Shown: positions 35,202 through 41,996 of the stretch, in pieces | Layout of the letters: each line of letters begins with the position of its first letter | How positions within the stretch are numbered: position 1 is the stretch's first letter | Assembly (NCBI RefSeq): GCF_016863315.1 | Contig: NZ_BOOQ01000003.1 | Location: 310,001 to 374,000 of the forward strand | Origin: Planotetraspora silvatica | Lineage (GTDB): Bacteria > Actinomycetota > Actinomycetes > Streptosporangiales > Streptosporangiaceae | Length of the DNA stretch: 64,000 nucleotides | Direction of reading: 5' to 3' | Notes under the pieces: generated by a model | The model's database searches: none | The model's input: the letters and a program-made list of their open reading frames with translations, nothing else | Told to the model about the DNA's origin: nothing | Made by a program: the position numbers and the translations under genes

Positions 35202-36140
35202 TCACCCCAATCCGACGCGCGCGTTGAAGCAGCCTTTGATCAGATCCCCACCCAGCTCGACGTACGACGTGGCGGACAGTTCCACCAGCCTGCCGCGAGG
35301 TGAGGTGCCGCACTCCAGGCACCGGTCGCAGAAGCGTCCGGCGATGCAGCCGCAGCCGATGATCGGCAGCGCGTTCGCCCGGCCGTCGCAGACGTTGCGG
35401 ACGAACAGCATGGACCCGACCGCCAGGTACGGCAGGCCGGCGCAGGACCGCCCAGTGTCCTCACAGTCGGCGTCCGCCGACTCCAGCATCGGATAGGTCA
35501 CGCCCGGTTCGGTGAAGTCCCCCCACGCGGCGGCGCCGGAGATCTTCGACTGGACCCCGCGGAAGGCCGGTGGCGGCGGAGGGACGGCCTTGGCCCGATA
35601 GGGAGGTTGTGACGTCGCGGGTATCTGGGCGAGAGCCGTACCGGCGTCCATGAGGCCGATGGCGTCGAAGAGGTACCCCGCCTCGAGTTGTGGATGCCGG
35701 ACCCGGATCCGCCCCGACGTCCGATAGGGGACGACCACCGACCGCCGCCCGCGGTGCGGGCCGCAGTCGAGTTCGACGGTGAGGTCCCGCTTTCCCGTGA
35801 TGCCGAGGATGACCCCGGTCATCCGGGTGATGTTCGCCCATATGCGGTCGACCACCGTGCCCGAGCGTAAGGCGCGAATGACCACCCGCGCCCCGACCGG
35901 CAGGTCGGCAGGGGCGACGGACGTCCCATGCCACGCGGTCGCCCAGGGGGCGATGACCATCCGCCGCTCCTGGCCGTCGTCGTCCTCGACGATGATCAGA
36001 TGCGGGCTGACGTCGAGGATCTCGCCGCTGACGGCGTCCAGCGTCATCCCGTCGTCGGCGGTCAGTCGCGGCGCCTCGGTGTCGCGGCCGAGCACCGCCG
36101 CGGCGAGCGCGCGTCTGCGATCAACAGTTCGGTACGGCAT
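35202..36140 (-). CDS. Cys-rich hypothetical protein paired with MauE-like protein
   Basis: The 312-residue product is not recognised. The N-terminal third is beta-rich (SPHLIIVEDDDGQERRMVIA, VGARVVIRALRSGTVVDRIW) like a small OB- or SH3-type domain. A Pro run (PPPPPA) precedes a C-terminal Cys cluster: CEDTGRSC, CDG, IIGCGCIAGRFCDRCLECG and a late KGCFN, about nine Cys in 80 residues. This pattern suggests multiple disulfides or metal binding. There is no signal peptide or helix. Adjacency to a MauE-like gene fits a need for disulfide formation. Confidence 0.65.
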   Translation of the reverse strand: MPYRTVDRRRALAAAVLGRDTEAPRLTADDGMTLDAVSGEILDVSPHLIIVEDDDGQERRMVIAPWATAWHGTSVAPADLPVGARVVIRALRSGTVVDRIWANITRMTGVILGITGKRDLTVELDCGPHRGRRSVVVPYRTSGRIRVRHPQLEAGYLFDAIGLMDAGTALAQIPATSQPPYRAKAVPPPPPAFRGVQSKISGAAAWGDFTEPGVTYPMLESADADCEDTGRSCAGLPYLAVGSMLFVRNVCDGRANALPIIGCGCIAGRFCDRCLECGTSPRGRLVELSATSYVELGGDLIKGCFNARVGLG

Positions 36141-36440
36141 CGATCCTCCCCACGCCTTCTAGCCTCACATGCCGCGAATGCCGACAGGGGAGGAATGGCC
36201 GTCGATGGCGGACTCCGGAGCAATAATCCCACCCCAGGTGGAAGGCGTATCGCTCTAGTCCGGGCAAATCAGTGCCTACGGGGCGAGCGCCGTATCGGCA
36301 GGGGTGGACGAGGGCTCCGCCACCGAGCTTGCGCGATCTTTGCGCTTGACTGCACGAAACCTTGTTTCCGGTTCAGCCGGATTCTGGAATGTGGCTGCCA
36401 TTCTGGCACGAGATGCCTCTCAGGCCAGGTCGGTGATCGC

Positions 36441-36938
36441 ATGATCGTGAACCATGAGGAGTTCCATACGTATGTGGTGTCCCGGGGAGCAGCCCTGTTG
36501 CGGGTCGCGCATCAGCTGACCGGGAACCCCTGCGACGCCGAGGACCTGCTTCAAGCAGCCCTCGCCAAGACCTATCTCGCCTGGGATCGGATCCAGGATC
36601 GGTCCTCGCTGGACAGCTATGTGCGCCGGGCGATGGTGAACATCAACATCTCGTGGTGGAGGCGGCGAAAGCTGGAGGAGTACCCGTCCGAAGATCTGCC
36701 CGACATCCCGACGCAGCATGATCCGCGGCATCAGTTCGACGAACTGGAGCAGGCGCTCGACCGTCTGCCCGCCAGGCAGCGTACGGCGATCGTCCTGCGC
36801 TACTACGAGGACATGACCGAGATGGAGATCGCCAGGACTCTGGGGATCAGCGTGGGAACGGTGAAGAGCACGGTGTCCCGGGGGATGGCCAAGCTCCGCG
36901 GCGACCTGGTTCCCGTGGGCCGCGAGGCGATGAACTGA
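36441..36938 (+). CDS. SigE-family ECF sigma factor
   Basis: The 165-residue product has region 2 (FHTYVVSRGAALLRVAHQLT, DAEDLLQAALAKTYLAWDRI) and region 4 (LPARQRTAIVLRYYEDMTEM, then LGISVGTVKSTVSRGMAKLR). The SigE-type spacing and SWWRRRK linker match the short streptomycete group. No anti-sigma gene follows; a MarR gene is convergent 71 bases beyond. In the 300-base upstream gap only short repeats (GAAACCTTGTTTC, CCGGTTCAGCCGG) are notable. Confidence 0.9.
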   Translation: MIVNHEEFHTYVVSRGAALLRVAHQLTGNPCDAEDLLQAALAKTYLAWDRIQDRSSLDSYVRRAMVNINISWWRRRKLEEYPSEDLPDIPTQHDPRHQFDELEQALDRLPARQRTAIVLRYYEDMTEMEIARTLGISVGTVKSTVSRGMAKLRGDLVPVGREAMN

Positions 36939-37009
36939 GAGCTCTTCCGGCGGGGGGTACCCGGGGGTGCCACGGAGGGATCGTGGCATTCCCAGGGGCG
37001 TCGTGCGGC

Positions 37010-37489
37010 TCAACTCGTCGGGGCGCGCTCCACGCCGGCGGTGGCGCATGGCCGGACGACGTCGCGAATGGTGCGAAGGGTCTCAAGGAAGGTCGCCAAC
37101 TGCTCAGGGGTCAGCAGGCTGGTGAACCAGGTGTCGATGTCCTCAAGGTGCTGCGGTACCAGGGCCGTGAGGCGGTTCACGCCCTCCTCGGTGAGCACGG
37201 CATAAGAGGCGCGCCGGTCGGTGCTGCACGGGCTGCGCTGGACGAGGCCCTCACGTTCGAGCCTGTCCACGACGCGGGTGATCCCGCTTGTGGACAACGA
37301 CGTCTGCCCGGCGAGGTCGCTCATCCTGAGTCTGTGTTGAGGTGATCGGGCCAGGCGTATCAGTGTCTCGAAGTCGACCTCTGAGAGACCGGCGGCGGAG
37401 AAGGTCTTGCCGAGTTCGGCCGCCAATCCCGTTGAGACCTCGGCCAGCAGGCCCATCGCGGTGAGCCGCGGGTCGTCAAAAGGATCCAT
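37010..37489 (-). CDS. MarR-family regulator
   Basis: The 159-residue winged-helix protein has the recognition segment MSDLAGQTSLSTSGITRVVD, wing DRRASYAVLTEEG, and terminal dimerisation helices. It is divergent from a YceI-family gene with 101 bases between. Such MarR/YceI pairs are common in actinomycetes, where the regulator represses its neighbour and responds to a small lipophilic or oxidising ligand. Two Cys (SPCSTDR, RPCATAG) might allow redox sensing. Confidence 0.9.
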   Translation of the reverse strand: MDPFDDPRLTAMGLLAEVSTGLAAELGKTFSAAGLSEVDFETLIRLARSPQHRLRMSDLAGQTSLSTSGITRVVDRLEREGLVQRSPCSTDRRASYAVLTEEGVNRLTALVPQHLEDIDTWFTSLLTPEQLATFLETLRTIRDVVRPCATAGVERAPTS

Positions 37490-37512
37490 GCGTAAAGTCT
37501 ACGCGACGATAG

Positions 37513-37542
37513 TTGACGATTGGAATAATCCTCGTGTAGAAA
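37513..37542 (+). promoter_or_regulatory. Putative promoter of the YceI gene
   Basis: TTGACG (37513-37518) is followed after 18 bases by TAGAAA (37537-37542), 48 bases before the YceI start. The region overlaps the MarR gene's own upstream DNA, so the regulator could act on both. Confidence 0.45.
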
Positions 37543-37590
37543 GTTGTTGCCGCAAGCATCCCAGAGCAAACCAGGCCCAGGAGGGCAACA

Positions 37591-38154
37591 ATGAGCATTC
37601 GTGAGTGGGAAGGCCTCAAGATCCCGACGGCCGGCGAGTTCGCCCTCGACAAGGCACACACGCGGGTGGGTTTCGTCGCCAAGCACATGATGGTGTCCAA
37701 GGTTCGGGGCCACTTCGCCGACTTCGACTCCAAGATCGTGATCGCGGAGAACCCGCTCGACTCCAGTGTCGAGGTCGTTCTCAAGAGCGGCAGCATCGAC
37801 ACCGGTGTCGCCGACCGTGACGGGCACCTGAAGAGCGACGACTTCCTCTCGGCCGACAAGCACGACGAGATCACCTTCCGCAGCACCAGTGTGAAGGACC
37901 ACGCCGGCGACGAGTTCACCCTGATCGGCGACCTGACGATCCGTGAGGTCACCCGGGAGGTCGTGCTCAAGGTCGAGTTCGGCGGCGCGGGCACGAGCCC
38001 CTACGGCCAGGAGATCTTCGGCTTCTCTGCCGTCACGGAGATCGACCGTGAGGAGTTCGGCCTCACCTGGAACGTGGCCCTGGAGGCCGGTGGCGTTCTG
38101 GTGAGCAAGAAGATCAAGATTGAGATCGAGGGCGAAGCCGTCCGCCAGGGCTGA
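37591..38154 (+). CDS. YceI-family lipocalin-like protein
   Basis: The 187-residue product starts behind AGGAGGG. The core begins FALDKAHTRVGFVAKHMMVS and includes the IDTGVADRDGHLKSDDFLSA loop, both typical of YceI, whose barrel binds polyisoprenoid-like molecules. There is no signal peptide, so it acts in the cytosol unlike E. coli YceI; this is common for actinobacterial forms. It is divergent from its presumed MarR regulator. A hairpin downstream ends the transcript. Confidence 0.9.
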   Translation: MSIREWEGLKIPTAGEFALDKAHTRVGFVAKHMMVSKVRGHFADFDSKIVIAENPLDSSVEVVLKSGSIDTGVADRDGHLKSDDFLSADKHDEITFRSTSVKDHAGDEFTLIGDLTIREVTREVVLKVEFGGAGTSPYGQEIFGFSAVTEIDREEFGLTWNVALEAGGVLVSKKIKIEIEGEAVRQG

Positions 38155-38174
38155 TCGACCCCGCTCCACAGACC

Positions 38175-38207
38175 CAGCCCTTGTCCACAGCCTGTGGACG
38201 AGGGCTG
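38175..38207 (+). terminator. Terminator hairpin after the YceI gene
   Basis: CAGCCCTTGTCCACAG pairs with CTGTGGACGAGGGCTG with one mismatch. TTGTCCACA within it also matches the actinobacterial DnaA box, but the position after a gene favours termination. Confidence 0.6.
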
Positions 38208-38393
38208 TGCATTGTCCTGGGGAAAAGTCGCGTGTCTCGCTTGCCACATCCCACCCGATCTGGGCATATGGTCAACGAGGGGCGTCCTCGTGGCGGTATC
38301 CCCGGCGACAGGCCGAAGCCCGTCTTCGGGTGGGATTCCGCTTTGCCGCCTCACGCAATCGCCGGTACTCTGTCCTGAGCCACTCGGCAACCA

Positions 38394-38485
38394 GGAGGCT
38401 TCGCCTAGTCAGGTCTATGGCGCCGCACTGCTAATGCGGTTTGGGTTCGCGCCCATCGGGAGTTCAAATCTCCCAGCCTCCGCCA
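38394..38485 (+). tRNA. tRNA-Ser (anticodon GCT)
   Basis: The acceptor GGAGGCT (38394-38400) pairs with AGCCTCC (38475-38481), then G and an encoded CCA. The anticodon stem-loop CCGCA-CTGCTAA-TGCGG carries GCT. It has a long variable arm. It is the intact left copy at an integration site: its 3' half is duplicated at 39820. Confidence 0.95.
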
Positions 38486-38538
38486 GATCAAAGCCCCTTT
38501 CCCGTTGATCAGGGAAGGGGCTTTTCTGATCTTCAAAG
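38428..38538 (+). other. Left attachment-site copy (tRNA-Ser 3' half plus terminator)
   Basis: This 111-base stretch recurs at 39820-39928 with one substitution and two single-base gaps. It begins in the anticodon loop and runs through the terminator, as attachment sites of tRNA-targeting integrative elements do. Confidence 0.75.
38490..38525 (+). terminator. Intrinsic terminator of tRNA-Ser(GCT)
   Basis: AAAGCCCCTTTCCC pairs with GGGAAGGGGCTTTT around GTTGATCA, ending in a T-run. Confidence 0.85.
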
Positions 38539-38631
38539 ACGCTCTAGTTGCAGTTCTAGTTGCAGTTGCCGGGCGTCGCCCCAGAGGGCGGCCCCCACGC
38601 GCTCGCTCGCGCCCTTGACTTTGCGGCATCC
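38533..38631 (-). pseudogene. 3' fragment of a tyrosine integrase gene (copy 1)
   Basis: On the minus strand the end of the frame reads KVKGASERVGAALWGDARQL and then QLELQLERL before a stop at 38535-38533. It matches copy 2 at 39950 (QVKDASERMGAALRGDE). Only about 30 C-terminal residues remain; upstream the sequence is unrelated. The integrase-next-to-att arrangement is that of actinomycete integrative elements. Confidence 0.65.
38544..38567 (+). repeat. Tandem 12-bp repeat near the left attachment site
   Basis: CTAGTTGCAGTT occurs twice in direct succession, and again at 39726-39737 near the right copy. Arm-type integrase binding sites are a possibility. Confidence 0.6.
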
Positions 38632-38793
38632 ATCGGTGCCTACGTCTTGTTGGCGATGTTCGGCAACTTGCTGCTTGAGGATGACCCGGGGTTGTAGATG
38701 TTCATCTTCGGGCTGGCTGTACTCGTCACCGGAATCCGGTTGATCATTACAGCCGTCCTCGACCTTCCGAGGTCGAAGCAGGTCACAGGCTGA
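38617..38793 (+). pseudogene. Small membrane protein gene with an in-frame stop
   Basis: The frame reads ASIGAYVLLAMFGNLLLEDD, PGL, a TAG at 38695-38697, then MFIFGLAVLVTGIRLIITAV and a short polar tail ending in TGA. Both halves look like membrane helices; TAG could derive from TGG (Trp). Its 5' end overlaps the integrase fragment, so it was probably truncated by rearrangement. Confidence 0.35.
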
Positions 38794-38919
38794 TCGCCCT
38801 CGGCGGATTCCTCCCGGAAGCGTGGTGTCCGATTTCTGCCAGCGACTATCGGAGGGGCCGGGCAGAGTCTTCGCGACGCGATGCGACGCGGTCTGGCGAA
38901 GGACGAAGGACATGAGGGC

Positions 38920-39558
38920 ATGCACAAGATCTCTGAGCTGAAAGTGCTGTATTTCGGGACCCCGGTGGTCCTGATCGGCTCCCGGAACGAGGACGGCTCG
39001 GCGAACCTCTCGCCGATGTCCTCGGCCTGGTGGTTGGACGACTCCTGCATGCTGGGTCTCGGCAACAACGGTCAGACCGCGGCGAATCTGCTGCGCGAAC
39101 GTGAGTGCGTGTTGAATCTCGCCTCCTCTTCGATGGTCGACGCCGTGGACCGGCTCGCGCTTCTGACCGCGAGAGCGGCGATACCGGACTACCGGGTGCA
39201 GCAGGGTTACCGGTACGAGCGAGACAAGTTCGGGGTGGCGGGGCTGACCGAGCAGTCGGCGGAGCTGGTGCGGGCGCCGCGCGTCAAGGAGTGCCCCATC
39301 CAGTTGGAGTGCGTGGTGGATGAGGCGCATCCGTTCGGCGGCCCGGAGACGGAGGCGACCGCCTTCCAGGTCAGGGTGGTGCGCGTCCATGTCGAGGAGG
39401 AGTTGATCATCCCCGGGACGCACTACGTGGACCCGTTGCGGTGGGATCCGCTCATCATGAAGTTCTGCGAGTTCTTCGGTGGCGGGCAGAACGTGCATCG
39501 TTCCAGGCTCGCCGAGGGCTGGAAAATGCCGCATCAGTTCCAACCGGTGTCCGGCTGA
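38920..39558 (+). CDS. Flavin reductase-like (FMN-binding split barrel) protein
   Basis: The 212-residue product starts at MHKISELKVLYFGTPVVLIG. It has the DIM6/NTAB split-barrel pattern (NLSPMSSAWWLDDSCMLGLG, NLLRERECVLNLASS) that binds FMN. Members reduce flavins or act as small oxidoreductases. It is the only intact gene between the two attachment-site copies and may be cargo of the lost element, although its GC content resembles the neighbourhood. AAGGA lies 8 bases upstream. Confidence 0.82.
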   Translation: MHKISELKVLYFGTPVVLIGSRNEDGSANLSPMSSAWWLDDSCMLGLGNNGQTAANLLRERECVLNLASSSMVDAVDRLALLTARAAIPDYRVQQGYRYERDKFGVAGLTEQSAELVRAPRVKECPIQLECVVDEAHPFGGPETEATAFQVRVVRVHVEEELIIPGTHYVDPLRWDPLIMKFCEFFGGGQNVHRSRLAEGWKMPHQFQPVSG

Positions 39559-39819
39559 TCAAGGAACCGTCGCCGCCGCTGCGCTGGAGTTGCTGTTCAG
39601 GTTGATCACGCTCGACGTGCGAGCCTTGGACCGGCCCATCACGCCGCATCCTTCGCAGCCGCAGCCGAACGGGACGCACCTGAGCGGGGAGCGCGCATCT
39701 CGTGGACCCGGATCGAGCTGCAGTTCTAGTTGCAGTTCCTCGCCGTACCAGGCCGTTCCAGGACGACCGCAGAGCGATGTTGGTCCAGGTGGGACTGATC
39801 GGGACGGTCTTGATCCGAG

Positions 39820-39928
39820 CTGCTAATGCGGTTTGGGTTTGCGCCCATCGGGAGTTCAAATCTCCCAGCCTCCGCCAGATCAAGCCCCTTTCCCGTTGAT
39901 CAGGGAAGGGGTTTTCTGATCTTCAAAG
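39820..39928 (+). other. Right attachment-site copy (tRNA-Ser 3' half plus terminator)
   Basis: It repeats 38428-38538, starting at CTGCTAATGCGG in the anticodon loop. No 5' half of a tRNA precedes it, so it is not a tRNA gene. It includes a second copy of the terminator hairpin (39890-39915). Confidence 0.75.
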
Positions 39929-39949
39929 GCGTCAGGGTTGCAGTTGTCA

Positions 39950-40091
39950 CTCATCGCCCCGGAGAGCGGCCCCCATGCGCTCGCTCGCGTCCTTCACCTG
40001 AAGGCTCGCCACGTGGGTGTAGCGCTCCGTCGTGGTGACGCGGGCGTGGCCGAGGATCTCTTGGACCACCCGGATGTCGCTGCTCTCTGCA
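39950..40091 (-). pseudogene. 3' fragment of a tyrosine integrase gene (copy 2)
   Basis: Minus-strand reading gives SSDIRVVQEILGHARVTTTE, RYTHVASLQVKDASERMGAA, then LRGDE and a stop (39952-39950). GHARVTTTERYTH holds the conserved LGH and the catalytic Tyr of tyrosine recombinases. About 47 residues survive. Upstream the sequence switches abruptly to the promoter of the next gene. Confidence 0.75.
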
Positions 40092-40106
40092 GGTCACATG
40101 CATCCA

Positions 40107-40133
40107 TGTCACTGGGGGTCGGACTACCTCGTC
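40107..40133 (+). promoter_or_regulatory. Putative ECF41-type promoter
   Basis: TGTCACT (40107-40113), a 16-base spacer and CGTC (40130-40133) match the ECF41 consensus TGTCACA-N16-CGTC at ten of eleven positions. It lies 41 bases before the AhpD-like gene, which is followed by an ECF41 sigma gene. Confidence 0.75.
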
Positions 40134-40173
40134 TTAGGGGGTGTAGCCGCAGACGACCACAGAGGAGCACACC

Positions 40174-40647
40174 ATGGACGCGCGACTGAACTACTTCGCC
40201 GACCCGACCGCCGGCAAGGTCCTCAAGTACTTCATGACGGCGGGCAAGGCGCTCAAGGACTCGCCGCTACCGACCGCCACGCAGGAGCTGGTAGCGCTTC
40301 GCGTAAGTCAGATCAACGGCTGCGCGGTCTGCATCGACATGCACACCAAAGAGGCCGCCGCTGCCGGCGAGACCTCGGTCCGGCTGAACATGGTCGCGGC
40401 GTGGCGGGAGGCCACGGTCTTCACCGAGGCCGAGCGTGCCGCGCTGGAGTTGGCGGAGGAGGGGACCCGGGTCGCGGATGCGGCCGGTGGGGTCAGCGAC
40501 GAGGTGTGGGCGTACGCCGCCAAGCACTACGACGGGGAGCAGCTCACCGCCCTGGTGATCCTGATCTCCTTCATGAACACGGTGAACCGACTGAACATCA
40601 TCACCCGGCAGCCGGCCGGCAACTACGAACCTGGGCAGTTCCACTGA
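40174..40647 (+). CDS. Carboxymuconolactone decarboxylase/AhpD-family protein
   Basis: The 157-residue product is preceded by GAGGAG. CxxC motif CAVC (Cys50, Cys53) and His57 in CIDMHTKEA are the AhpD redox and proton-relay residues. The length and fold match the family. It shares pattern with the AhpD-like protein at 6562 (QING-C-x-x-C; AAWREA). ECF41 sigma factors typically control one such carboxymuconolactone decarboxylase, oxidoreductase or epimerase neighbour, and the promoter here fits. Confidence 0.88.
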   Translation: MDARLNYFADPTAGKVLKYFMTAGKALKDSPLPTATQELVALRVSQINGCAVCIDMHTKEAAAAGETSVRLNMVAAWREATVFTEAERAALELAEEGTRVADAAGGVSDEVWAYAAKHYDGEQLTALVILISFMNTVNRLNIITRQPAGNYEPGQFH

Positions 40648-40805
40648 ACGGCATCAGCAACTGGCTCGGGGTCCGGCTGCGGGCTCCGGGCCCCCGGGCT
40701 TCGGGGGCGTTACTCTGGCCTGCCGGTGGCCCGGATCTTCAACAGAAGATGCCTGCGCCAGTGAGTACGGCCGGGTGAGAGGGCTTCAAGGGGAGGGGAT
40801 CCCGT

Positions 40806-41729
40806 GTGAGCAAGGTCGAAGAGTTCGAGGAGCTGCGACCGCTGCTGTTTTCGATCGCCTATCGGATTCTGGGCAGTGTGAGTGAGGCCGAGGACGCGGT
40901 GCAGGAGACATGGCTGCGCTTTGACGGCTCGGCGACCCGGCCCACGTCGACCAAGGCTCTTCTGTCCGCCGCGGTGACGCGGATCTCGATCGATGTGCTG
41001 CGCTCCGCGCGGGTGCGGCGGGAGGAGTACGTGGGCCCGTGGTTTCCCGAGCCGCTGCTGAGCGATCCGTATCAGGATCCGGCGCGGTCGGTGGAGCTGG
41101 CCGACTCGGTGTCGATGGCGGCGCTGCTGCTGCTGGAGCGGCTCAGCCCGCTGGAGCGAGCGGTGTTTGTGCTGCGGGAGGTGTTCGGCTTCGGGTTCGA
41201 CGAGGTCGCCGCGGCGGTGGAGCGGTCGGAGGCGGCGTGCCGGCAGCTGCTGGTGCGGGCGAGGCGGCATATGGAGGCCGGGCGGCCGCGCTTCGAAGCG
41301 GTCCGCAAAGAGCGGGAGGAACTGGCGTCGCGGTTCTTCGGCGCCCTCCGCGAAGGCGACGTCGCCAGCCTGCAGGAACTGCTCGCCGCCGACGTATCGC
41401 TGGTCGGCGACGGCGGCGGCAAGGCCCCGCAGCTGGCCAGGGCCGTCATCGGCGCCGAGAACGTAGCCCGGCTGCTTGCCTCCGTCTTCCTCCGGATGGC
41501 CCGGATCGACGTGACGTTCGAGCCGCACGAGATCAACGGCCAGCCGGGCGCGATCTTCCGCGACCGGGACGGCAAGGTGCTCCACACCATAGCGCTCGAT
41601 GTACTCGACGGGCAGATCCAGACGATCCGCTCGGTGATCAACCCCGACAAGCTCGGGCACGTGGGCCCAGTAGCGGACGCATGGGCGATCGACCGCGAAG
41701 TAAGGCAGGCACGCCGGCCCACGGAATAA
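40806..41729 (+). CDS. sigJ: ECF41-family sigma factor (SigJ type)
   Basis: The 307-residue product starts at GTG behind GGAGGGG. Region 2 (LLFSIAYRILGSVSEAEDAV, then QETWLRF) and region 4 (LSPLERAVFVLREVFGFGFD, AACRQLLVRARRHME) are followed by a C-terminal SnoaL-like domain (about 185-300) with VSLVGDGGGKAPQLARAVIG. In ECF41 factors this fused domain modulates activity in place of an anti-sigma factor. It lies 158 bases after its presumed target gene. Confidence 0.92.
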   Translation: MSKVEEFEELRPLLFSIAYRILGSVSEAEDAVQETWLRFDGSATRPTSTKALLSAAVTRISIDVLRSARVRREEYVGPWFPEPLLSDPYQDPARSVELADSVSMAALLLLERLSPLERAVFVLREVFGFGFDEVAAAVERSEAACRQLLVRARRHMEAGRPRFEAVRKEREELASRFFGALREGDVASLQELLAADVSLVGDGGGKAPQLARAVIGAENVARLLASVFLRMARIDVTFEPHEINGQPGAIFRDRDGKVLHTIALDVLDGQIQTIRSVINPDKLGHVGPVADAWAIDREVRQARRPTE

Positions 41730-41826
41730 CCGCAACATCCGACCGCACCTCGAACCCCACAAGCACCTCAACACCTTCACCGGCAGGAGCACTTCGCCAT
41801 CTCGGGGGATGGAGCAAGGAAGACTG

Positions 41827-41861
41827 CTGGGGAACGCCCGCACTCCGTGGGCGTTCCCCAG
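41827..41861 (+). terminator. Terminator after the ECF41 sigma gene
   Basis: CTGGGGAACGCCC and GGGCGTTCCCCAG form a perfect 13-bp stem with a 9-base loop. Confidence 0.7.
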
Positions 41862-41901
41862 ATGCAGCCGGGTTTCCCCTGCTTCGCGTCAAGCATCGAA
41901 A

Positions 41902-41960
41902 AGGCCCCGCCGTATCCTCCGCCGCTGGTGGGTGGCGGCGGAGGATGCGGGCGAGGGCCT
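41902..41960 (-). terminator. Terminator of the Ig-like secreted protein gene
   Basis: ATCCTCCGCCGC pairs with GCGGCGGAGGAT, with outer AGGCCC/GGGCCT pairing. On the minus strand it is followed by TTTT. Confidence 0.7.
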
Positions 41961-41996
41961 GTGAGGGCTCGACACCGGCTGTCGTGTCGATCCGCC

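Noticed and set aside
38181-38201. Inverted pair of DnaA-box-like sequences (TTGTCCACA and TGTGGACGA), possible replication origin
   Set aside because: Only two boxes, no dnaA or dnaN nearby, no AT-rich region, and they form the stem of a terminator after the YceI gene.
39820-39928. Second tRNA-Ser gene
   Set aside because: Only the 3' half is present; acceptor 5' strand, D-arm and half of the anticodon stem are missing.
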